In this document: positions 5,929-11,618 of the stretch, in pieces | Layout of the letters: every line of letters begins with the position of its first letter | How positions within the stretch are numbered: position 1 is the first letter of the stretch | Assembly (NCBI GenBank): GCA_013044085.1 | Contig: JABEVI010000097.1 | Location: 1 to 11,618 of the forward strand | DNA length: 11,618 nt | Direction: 5' to 3' | Origin: Steroidobacteraceae bacterium | GTDB lineage: Bacteria; Pseudomonadota; Gammaproteobacteria; Steroidobacterales; Steroidobacteraceae | Notes under the pieces: generated by a model | Databases searched by the model: none | What the model was told of the DNA's origin: nothing | Seen by the model: only the letters and a program-made list of their open reading frames with translations | Program-made: the position numbers and the translations under genes

Positions 5929-6788
5929 TCCCCTCCCTGCCGCGCCCGGCCTGGCTGCGCGCCGCGACCGCGCTCTACGTGACGGCGTTCCTCACGTTCC
6001 TGTTCCTGCCGCTGATCGTGATCTCGGTGTTCGCGTTCAACAACGCGCCCTACCCGGCGCCGCCGTGGCACGGTTTCACGCTGAATTGGTTCTTCGCCGA
6101 TTCGAGCACCGGCCGGGTCGGCATGTTCCACGACGGCGAGCTGATGCGCAGCATCGGCACGAGCTGCCAAATCGGCCTGTGGGTGACGCTGCTGTCGGTG
6201 CTCGTCGGGCTCAGCAACGCACTGCTCATCGAACGGCATGACTTCCGGGGAAAACAGCTGCTGTCGATCATGATGCTGGTGCCGCTGGTGATACCGGGGG
6301 TTATCCTCGGGGTTTCGATCCTCGCCTTCGCGAGCCGGATCGCGCAGTTCGCGAGCGGTCACCTGCACCTGTATCTGCGCTTCCTGCGGCCGGGGCTGAC
6401 GCTGGTCGTGCTCGGCCAGTTCTCCTACATCGCCACCATCGCGACGCTGACGCTGCGCGCGCGACTCAGCCGCTTCGACCGCACGCTGGAGGATGCGGCG
6501 ATGAACCTCGGCGCCTCGCGCATGGCCGTGTTCCGCACCATCCTGCTGCCGTACCTGCGCCCGGCGCTGATCGGCTCGGCGATGATCTCGTTCCTGCTCT
6601 CGTTCGCCGACTTCAACACCACGCTGATGCTGGTCGGCGGCAACCCGCCGCTCACGGTGCTGATGTACGATCGCATGCACCAAGGCGCCACGCCGGTCCT
6701 CAACGCCGTCAGCGTGTTCCTGATGGCCGCCTCGGCGCTGCTCGCGCTTGCGCTGATGCGCCGCGGCGCGCGCCGCGGCACGGCTTAG
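5925..6788 (+). CDS. potC: Spermidine/putrescine ABC transporter permease PotC
   Basis: A 287-residue inner-membrane permease, the second half of the channel, pairing with PotB. Membrane segments lie at about 13-38, 82-103, 111-137, 158-178, 214-238 and 257-278. The EAA loop E189-D-A-A-M-N-L-G-A-S through L-P (208-209) is the PotA contact. Translation starts at a GTG in the GTGA overlap with the potB stop; GGGG (5915-5918) is a modest ribosome-binding site. The segment F-A-F-N-N-A-P-Y-P-A-P-P-W-H-G-F-T (36-52) after the first membrane helix is typical of PotC-like proteins. Its TAG stop overlaps the TAA stop of the convergent hydrolase gene, so no separate terminator space exists between them. 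Confidence 0.92.
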   Translation: MIPSLPRPAWLRAATALYVTAFLTFLFLPLIVISVFAFNNAPYPAPPWHGFTLNWFFADSSTGRVGMFHDGELMRSIGTSCQIGLWVTLLSVLVGLSNALLIERHDFRGKQLLSIMMLVPLVIPGVILGVSILAFASRIAQFASGHLHLYLRFLRPGLTLVVLGQFSYIATIATLTLRARLSRFDRTLEDAAMNLGASRMAVFRTILLPYLRPALIGSAMISFLLSFADFNTTLMLVGGNPPLTVLMYDRMHQGATPVLNAVSVFLMAASALLALALMRRGARRGTA

Positions 6789-8149
6789 TGACGCTTCGAG
6801 CCCGCCTGGCCCGCCCGCGCCTGGCGCAATTCGAGCCCGACCGAGTACGGCTTCTGGAAGCCCTTCCAGACGGTGATGCCGCCGGTGCCCGGGCTATAGG
6901 CGTCGTAGGGCGCCGGGTGCGAGGTCGGCCATACGCCCCGGTCTGAGTGCACGACCGGCACGTTCAAGTAGGCGCCACGGCTCTTCTCACCCTTGACGTA
7001 GCGGTCGAAGAACGCGGTGATGAAGTGCGCGTTGATCGCGTTCACCCGCTCCGTGCTCCAGACCGGATCCTGGAACCAACCCTCGTTCCACAGCGAGCCG
7101 CGCATCTGCGCCGGCGCCGGGTCGAGACCGATGTCATGCCCGGCCTCCTCGAGGGTGAGCAGGTAGCGGTGCGCGTTGACCGCCTCATCGAAGAACCGCC
7201 GCGCGGCGTACCGGTAACCCACCGTGTGGTCGCGGTTGCCGTTGATCATGAACAACGGGACTTTGATGCCGGCGAGCCCGTGGTGCCCCCAGGCGTCGAG
7301 CGGTCGGCCGCCGGCCGGGGAAATCGCGACCACCGCCCGCAAATGCCTGACTTTGACCGCGCCCTGCCGCGCACCACCGCGGCAGTACGGGGCCAGCAGA
7401 TTGCCGGGCACCGCCTTGGCGAGCGCGCTGGCCGGATCCAGCACCGCGCCGGCGGCGGTGAGAACGCCGTAACCGCCCATCGAATAGCCGAGCAGCGCGG
7501 TGCGCCGCGGATCGATCCAATGCTTGGCGGCAAGCGTGTGCTGCAAGGTCGCCGCGACGAAGGCGATGTCGAGCGGCCGGCGCATGATCGGTGCGGCAAA
7601 CTTCGTCAGGTCGGTGATCGGCGGATCCTCGTGCTCGATCGCGGCGACGACGTAGCCTTTCGAGGCCAGATTCTCGGTGATCCAGGACATCGCCACCGGC
7701 ATATTGCTGTAGCCGTGCGAGACGACGACCAGCGGATAGTTCGAGCCGCTGAACGGCGCGTTGCGCACCGCGATGCCGGGAATCGTGAACTGCGCCGGTG
7801 GCGCGGGCGGCTCCGACGGGAAAGCGGCGTGATAGACGACACGTGGCGCGTGCGCTTCGGCAACCGCCGGGTACCAGACGTCGACGACCAGGCGGCGGTC
7901 CCGCTTCGGCGCCGTATGGGTTGCCGGATCGTAGGCGAGCACGTCCACCTGGGCCGGATCGACCAGGGTGATCTTCTCGAAGCCGACGGCGTGCGGGCCG
8001 AGCCTCGCGAGTTGCGGCGCATCGACGCCAAACTGGCTCGGCGGGCGCGCGGCAAACGCCGGCACGGCGAATGTCCCGATAAGCGCCGCGGTGATCGCCG
8101 CGGTGATCGCCGCGGTGATCGTCTGAGAGATCCCAGCGTGGCGCGGCAT
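6785..8149 (-). CDS. Secreted alpha/beta hydrolase (PAF-acetylhydrolase/dienelactone-hydrolase-like)
   Basis: A 454-residue exported serine hydrolase. An N-terminal signal peptide runs to about residue 33 with an A-F-A cleavage motif before A34. Its core contains three ITAA repeats (11-22) encoded by a 12-bp tandem repeat. The catalytic triad can be placed: nucleophile S223 in GYSMGG (221-226), acid D307 in NGNRDHT, and base H338 in EEAGHDIG. The oxyanion segment is VSHGYS (143-148). The fold resembles proteins annotated as platelet-activating-factor acetylhydrolase-like or dienelactone hydrolase-like; the substrate (ester or lipid) is unknown. The tail is basic (ends S-K-R-H). The ATG follows the fba stop with no gap (TAGATG), with AAGAGGT (8158-8164 on the complement) inside fba as ribosome-binding site, so it is co-transcribed with fba. 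Why a secreted hydrolase rides with aldolase is unclear. Confidence 0.85.
   Translation of the reverse strand: MPRHAGISQTITAAITAAITAALIGTFAVPAFAARPPSQFGVDAPQLARLGPHAVGFEKITLVDPAQVDVLAYDPATHTAPKRDRRLVVDVWYPAVAEAHAPRVVYHAAFPSEPPAPPAQFTIPGIAVRNAPFSGSNYPLVVVSHGYSNMPVAMSWITENLASKGYVVAAIEHEDPPITDLTKFAAPIMRRPLDIAFVAATLQHTLAAKHWIDPRRTALLGYSMGGYGVLTAAGAVLDPASALAKAVPGNLLAPYCRGGARQGAVKVRHLRAVVAISPAGGRPLDAWGHHGLAGIKVPLFMINGNRDHTVGYRYAARRFFDEAVNAHRYLLTLEEAGHDIGLDPAPAQMRGSLWNEGWFQDPVWSTERVNAINAHFITAFFDRYVKGEKSRGAYLNVPVVHSDRGVWPTSHPAPYDAYSPGTGGITVWKGFQKPYSVGLELRQARAGQAGSKRH
8085..8120. repeat. 3 x 12-bp perfect tandem repeat in a signal-peptide region
   Basis: Three identical copies of GCCGCGGTGATC lie head to tail (8085-8096, 8097-8108, 8109-8120). 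Read on the minus strand they encode ITAA three times in frame, within the hydrophobic core of the hydrolase signal peptide. The unit is a multiple of three, so copy-number changes would lengthen or shorten the signal peptide without a frameshift. Confidence 0.95.
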
Positions 8150-9187
8150 CTAGTGGTACCTCTTCGCCATGCTCTCGAGCGGCAGCGGTTTGATCTTCGG
8201 CGCCTGTCCGGCGCATCCGAAGGCCTCGAACCGCATCTTGCAGATGGCACGCGCGCTCTTGCGGGCCTCGGCGAGATATTTGCGCGGATCGAACTCGGAC
8301 GGCTGCTCGGCGAAGGCGCGTCGGATCGCGCCGGTCATCGCCAGCCGGATGTCGGTGTCGATGTTGATCTTGCGCACGCCGTGCTTGATACCGCGCTGGA
8401 TCTCCTCGACCGGCACGCCGTAGGTCTCCTTCATGTCGCCGCCGTACTTGCGAATGATGGCGAGCAACTCCTGCGGCACGCTGGAGGAGCCGTGCATCAC
8501 GAGGTGGGTCGAGGGAATCGCGGCGTGGATCTCGGCGATGCGGCCGATCGCGAGGATCTCGCCGGTCGGCTTGCGGGTGAATTTGTAGGCGCCGTGGCTC
8601 GTGCCGATCGCGATCGCGAGCGCGTCGACACCGGTGTGCGCGACGAAATCCTTCGCCTGCATCGGATCCGTGAGCAGCATGTCGTGGCTGAGCTTGCCCT
8701 CGGCACCGACACCATCCTCCTCGCCCGCCACACCGGTCTCGAGGGAGCCGAGGCAGCCGAGTTCACCTTCGACCGAAACGCCGACGGAGTGCGCCATGAC
8801 GCTGACCCGGCGCGTGACCTCGATGTTGTACTCGTAGCTCGAGGGTGTCTTCGCATCCTCGTTCAACGAACCATCCATCATCACGCTGCTGAAGCCGGAA
8901 CGGATCGCCTGCAGGCAAACCGCGGCCGAGGGCCCGTGATCCTGGTGCAGGACGAGGGGAATGTCCGGGTAGGTCTCGATCGCGGCGAGCACCATATGGC
9001 GCAAGTAAGCTTCGCCCGCGTACTTGCGCGCGCCCGCCGACGCCTGGAGGATCACCGGCGACTGGGTCTCCTGGGCTGACTCCATGATCGCCTGGATCTG
9101 TTCGAGATTGTTGACGTTGAACGCCGGCAATCCGTAATCGTTCTCGGCGGCGTGGTCGAGAAGCTGGCGCAGCGATACGAGTGACAT
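8150..9187 (-). CDS. fba: Fructose-1,6-bisphosphate aldolase, class II (Calvin-cycle subtype)
   Basis: A 345-residue zinc-dependent aldolase that interconverts fructose-1,6-bisphosphate with dihydroxyacetone phosphate and glyceraldehyde-3-phosphate in the cytoplasm. Visible active-site elements are H81-Q-D-H-G85 (catalytic D83 and zinc ligand H84), the E-G-E-L-G-C-L-G-S-L-E-T-G block (140-152), the zinc ligands H198 (GTSHG) and H232 (MHGSS), and the substrate loop N275-I-D-T-D279. Full length and these blocks match the class II subtype used in glycolysis/gluconeogenesis and, in autotrophs, the Calvin cycle (CbbA). The ATG at 9187 has a perfect AGGAGG (9193-9198 on the complement) at 5 nt. It is preceded by glcF with a 72-nt gap that holds a dyad and a possible promoter, and is followed with no gap by the hydrolase gene. 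Confidence 0.96.
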   Translation of the reverse strand: MSLVSLRQLLDHAAENDYGLPAFNVNNLEQIQAIMESAQETQSPVILQASAGARKYAGEAYLRHMVLAAIETYPDIPLVLHQDHGPSAAVCLQAIRSGFSSVMMDGSLNEDAKTPSSYEYNIEVTRRVSVMAHSVGVSVEGELGCLGSLETGVAGEEDGVGAEGKLSHDMLLTDPMQAKDFVAHTGVDALAIAIGTSHGAYKFTRKPTGEILAIGRIAEIHAAIPSTHLVMHGSSSVPQELLAIIRKYGGDMKETYGVPVEEIQRGIKHGVRKINIDTDIRLAMTGAIRRAFAEQPSEFDPRKYLAEARKSARAICKMRFEAFGCAGQAPKIKPLPLESMAKRYH

Positions 9188-9259
9188 GGAGTCCTCCTGG
9201 TGCGAGACGGATCCGCGGGGGGTCGATCCCGTCGATTATGCACCACCAGGCGGCAAAGC
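9188..9259 (-). promoter_or_regulatory. glcF-fba intergenic region: ribosome-binding site and nested dyads
   Basis: Read on the + strand, CCTGGTGC (9196-9203) is complementary to GCACCACCAGG (9240-9250), giving eight pairs with a 3-nt bulge. Inside it, ACGGATC (9207-9213) pairs with GATCCCGT (9225-9232) with a 1-nt bulge. The outer arm overlaps the AGGAGG ribosome-binding site of fba, so in RNA the fold would partly hide it. No T-run is present. The region could be a leader switch, an operator or a processing site; only the pairing itself is seen. Confidence 0.4.
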
Positions 9260-9263
9260 TTAA
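9235..9263 (-). promoter_or_regulatory. Possible sigma-70 promoter for fba
   Basis: On the minus strand CATAAT (9235-9240) matches five of six bases of the -10 box. TTAAGC (9258-9263) at 17-nt spacing is a poor -35 and overlaps the glcF stop codon. The start of transcription would be about 40 nt before the fba ATG. This is weak evidence, and fba may instead be read through from glcF. Confidence 0.3.
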
Positions 9264-10504
9264 ATAAGTGCCTCGTCGAGCAGTTCGATCCAATGGCGCA
9301 CCGGCCTTGCGGCGCCCGCCGACAGATGCAGGATGCAGCCGACGTTGGCCGAGACGATCGCGGCGGCCCCGGTTGCCGCGAGCGCGGCGAGCTTCTGCTC
9401 GCGCAAGCGCGTGCTGATCGCCGGTTCGAGGATCGAGTAGGCGCCGGCCGAGCCGCAACACTGCTGCGCATCGCGCACCGGCGGACGCACATCGAAACCG
9501 AGCGAGCGCAGATGGGTCTCGACACCGCCGACCAGGCGCTGACCATGCTGAAGCGTACAGGGCGCGTGATAGGCAAGCGGCCCGCCGGCGGGCGGCGCAC
9601 GCAAGTGCTCCCGCAGTCGTGGCACGAGATCGGGCAGCAATTCGCTCAGATCGCGCGTCGCCGCGCCGATCGCGGCCGCCTTCGCCGCATAGGCCGGATC
9701 AGGCGCCAGCGCCTGTGCATAGGACTTGACTGCGAGCGCGCAAGCCGAGGCGTTGACGACGATCGCCTCGACCTCGCCGGCGGCGAGCGCCGGCCACCAC
9801 GCATCGACGTTGCGCCGCATGGCGGCAAGCGCGCCACCGTGGTCGGAGAGATGTTCGCGCAGCGCCCCGCAGCAGCCGGATGCGGCGGCGAAGCGCGCCT
9901 CGATGCCGGCCGCCGCCAGCACGCGCACCGTGGCCCGATCGATGTTCGGCAGCAAGGCCGGTTGCACGCAGCCGGCGAGCAGCAGCACACGCCGTGCGCG
10001 GTCGATGCCGGCCGCGGGCAATGCAGCCGGCGAGGCGGCCGGCGGCGGCGGCGCAAGGCGCGCGCGCAGCGATCGCGGCAGGAGCCTACGCAGGCGCCGG
10101 CCAAGCGCGACGGCGGTCGCGAAACCTCGCGAGTTCAACCCCTCGCGCAGCAGGAAACGTCGCAGCCGGTCGAGCGGAGCGCGCGCCACCCGTGCATCGA
10201 CGAGCCGGCGGCCGATGTCGATCAGGCGTCCGTACTCGACGCCGCTCGGACAGGTGGTCTCGCAGTTACGGCACGTCAGGCAGCGATCGAGATGCATCTG
10301 CGTGCGACGCGAAACCTCGGCGCCCTCCAGCATCTGCTTGATCAAATAGATCCGGCCGCGCGGACCGTCGAGTTCATCACCGAGCAGACGGTAAGTCGGA
10401 CAGGTCGCGTTGCAAAATCCGCAATGCACGCACTTGCGCAGTATCGCCGCGGCCTCGTTGCCCTCGGCGCTGTGCGCAAGTTCCGGACTCAATTGAGTGC
10501 GCAT
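9260..10504 (-). CDS. glcF: Glycolate oxidase iron-sulfur subunit GlcF
   Basis: A 414-residue electron-transfer subunit of the membrane-associated glycolate oxidase, which oxidises glycolate to glyoxylate and passes electrons to the respiratory chain. Two [4Fe-4S] ferredoxin motifs are intact: C25-x2-C28-x2-C31-x3-C35 and C75-x2-C78-x2-C81-x3-C85. Two cysteine-rich CCG-type domains follow, with G-C-V-Q-P (178-182) and CCG at 211-213, then H-A-P-C (313-316) and CCG at 349-351. Length and domain order match GlcF. The start is 12 nt after the glcE stop, with no strong ribosome-binding site, suggesting coupling to glcE translation. An Ala/Pro-rich linker (151-165) joins the ferredoxin part to the CCG part. 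Confidence 0.95.
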   Translation of the reverse strand: MRTQLSPELAHSAEGNEAAAILRKCVHCGFCNATCPTYRLLGDELDGPRGRIYLIKQMLEGAEVSRRTQMHLDRCLTCRNCETTCPSGVEYGRLIDIGRRLVDARVARAPLDRLRRFLLREGLNSRGFATAVALGRRLRRLLPRSLRARLAPPPPAASPAALPAAGIDRARRVLLLAGCVQPALLPNIDRATVRVLAAAGIEARFAAASGCCGALREHLSDHGGALAAMRRNVDAWWPALAAGEVEAIVVNASACALAVKSYAQALAPDPAYAAKAAAIGAATRDLSELLPDLVPRLREHLRAPPAGGPLAYHAPCTLQHGQRLVGGVETHLRSLGFDVRPPVRDAQQCCGSAGAYSILEPAISTRLREQKLAALAATGAAAIVSANVGCILHLSAGAARPVRHWIELLDEALI

Positions 10505-10516
10505 CGTGGTCGGCGC

Positions 10517-11617
10517 TCAGAGGTCCGGATACAGGCGTCCGGGATTGAAGATCCCGAACGGGTCGAAAGACTGTTTCAGGCGCCGATGAATCACCCCGGA
10601 GGCCTCGCCAAGCGCGTCGAACGCGCCGTCCGGCTTGTCCGCCGCGCGCACCAGCGTCGCATGCCCGCCCGCCGATCGGGCCGCGCCGCGCAGTTCCTCG
10701 GGTTCGGCCACGCCTCGCCACCAATGCAGGGCTCCGCCCCATTCGAACAGTTGTCGCCCCGCAGGGGCCCGCCAGCCCGCGTTCGCCGGCAGCGACACCC
10801 GCCAGAGCGCTTCGCCGGCCGCGATCGCCGCCTCATCGGGGCGGAAGAACGCCAGGCGGTGATCGCGCACCTCCTCCCACCAGCGATCGGCGAGCGCAGG
10901 CTCGAGCATGATGCCGGCGCATTCGGCCACGGCCGCCTCCACGGCCGCGCCCGCGCCCGCGAAGCGCAGGTACAGCTGGTCCTCGTACCAGGCACTCGCA
11001 CTCAGCGGCCAGGGCTTCGCGGCCCATTGCGCGAGCCGCTGCAGGGCCTGCGCGTGCGTGCACGGCAGCCGGCAGGTCGCGCGCGCCGGCGGCACCGCGA
11101 GCACTTTCAGAGACACTTCGAGCAACACGCCGAGGATGCCCCAGGAACCGGCGAACAGGCGCGCGACGTCGTAGCCGGCGACGTTCTTGATGACCTGGCC
11201 GCCGAAGCTCAGCACCTCAGCGCGGCCGTCGAGGATCGTCGCGCCGAGCAGGTGGTCGCGGACGGATCCCTGCGCCGCGCGTGCGGGACCTGCAAGACCG
11301 GCGGCGACCATGCCGCCGACGGTGCCGGCGGGTGCGAAGCGCGGCGGCTCGAACGGCAGACACTGACCGCGGTCGGCGAGCGCCGCCTCGAGCAGCGCAA
11401 GCGGCGTGCCGGCACGCGCGCTGATGACCAATTCGCTCGGCTCATAGGCGCTGATGCCGGCAAGTTCCGCCAGTTCGAGCGGCCGGCCGCGCGGCGGACC
11501 GGCATAGAAGCCCTTCGTGCCGCCGCCGCGCAAATCGAGCGTCACCCGATCGGCGCCGGCCGCCCGGACCGCCTCGATGAGCCGCCGAGAGACGGCGTCT
11601 TGTGTCGATGCGGCCAT
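10517..11617 (-). CDS. glcE: Glycolate oxidase FAD-binding subunit GlcE
   Basis: A 366-residue FAD-binding (PCMH-type) subunit of glycolate oxidase, partner of GlcD and GlcF. Recognisable parts are A-R-A-G-T-P-L (68-73 region), the FAD-binding stretch A-G-T-V-G-G-M-V-A-A-G-L-A-G (97-110), the GlcE-typical G-G-Q-V-I-K-N-V-A-G-Y-D (139-150), and the C-terminal F-D-P-F-G-I-F-N-P-G-R-L-Y (351-363). Length is near the roughly 350 residues of E. coli GlcE. The ATG is one base from the window edge. Nothing upstream is visible, so a slightly longer protein is possible, but the N-terminus looks complete. GlcD, the catalytic flavoprotein, is expected immediately outside the right edge on the same strand. 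The stop is 12 nt before glcF. Confidence 0.93.
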   Translation of the reverse strand: MAASTQDAVSRRLIEAVRAAGADRVTLDLRGGGTKGFYAGPPRGRPLELAELAGISAYEPSELVISARAGTPLALLEAALADRGQCLPFEPPRFAPAGTVGGMVAAGLAGPARAAQGSVRDHLLGATILDGRAEVLSFGGQVIKNVAGYDVARLFAGSWGILGVLLEVSLKVLAVPPARATCRLPCTHAQALQRLAQWAAKPWPLSASAWYEDQLYLRFAGAGAAVEAAVAECAGIMLEPALADRWWEEVRDHRLAFFRPDEAAIAAGEALWRVSLPANAGWRAPAGRQLFEWGGALHWWRGVAEPEELRGAARSAGGHATLVRAADKPDGAFDALGEASGVIHRRLKQSFDPFGIFNPGRLYPDL

Positions 11618-11618
11618 C

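Noticed and set aside
6853..6870. Inverted repeat TCTGGAAG/CTTCCAGA with a 2-nt gap, 65 nt past the potC stop, considered as a potC terminator.
   Set aside because: It lies inside conserved-looking hydrolase coding sequence, has too small a loop to form fully, and has no T-run.
6947..9079. A 710-codon plus-strand open frame across the hydrolase and fba genes.
   Set aside because: It is antisense to two well-recognised genes in a GC-rich region, is very rich in Arg/Asp/Gly/His, has no recognisable domain, and is explained by codon bias of the opposite strand.

Overview
This window comes from a high-GC proteobacterium, most likely a gammaproteobacterium. The evidence is the yqjD-yqjE-yqjK stress/envelope operon, a PotABCD-type polyamine ABC transporter, a three-subunit GlcDEF-type glycolate oxidase and a class II aldolase of the Calvin-cycle subtype. 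Genes are packed tightly, with stop/start overlaps. I see no insertion sequence, CRISPR array, tRNA or rRNA. The content is chromosomal housekeeping and regulation rather than an obvious mobile island.

Layout, left to right. (1) 2-1564 (+): the 3' part of a c-di-GMP signalling gene. It encodes a GAF-like tail, a GGDEF domain that has lost key catalytic residues, and an EAL phosphodiesterase domain with all expected catalytic residues. (2) 1641-2714 (+): a PotD-like polyamine-binding lipoprotein. (3) 2698-3729 (-): yqjD-yqjE-yqjK, three small membrane-associated proteins, convergent with potD and overlapping its 3' end. (4) 3945-6788 (+): potA-potB-potC, the ATPase and two permeases, with start/stop overlaps. 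(5) 6785-11617 (-): glcE (start at the very edge, so glcD probably lies just outside), glcF, fba and a secreted alpha/beta hydrolase, read right to left. The hydrolase stop codon overlaps the potC stop codon in a convergent TTAG.

How they work together. PotD, PotA, PotB and PotC should form one polyamine importer, but the binding-protein gene is split from the rest by the inverted yqj operon and sits directly after a GGDEF/EAL gene. That order recalls known pairings of PotD-like sensors with c-di-GMP enzymes (NspS-MbaA of Vibrio), although the visible part of the EAL protein has no membrane or periplasmic segment. GlcE and GlcF are subunits of the enzyme that oxidises glycolate to glyoxylate. 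The adjacent Calvin-type aldolase suggests, as inference only, a link to central carbon metabolism or 2-phosphoglycolate salvage.

I did not find a clearly new multi-gene system. The points most worth following are the EAL-potD adjacency with the split transporter, a nested dyad filling the glcF-fba gap and touching the fba ribosome-binding site, a bulged hairpin upstream of potA, and an in-frame 3 x 12 bp tandem repeat in the signal peptide of the hydrolase.
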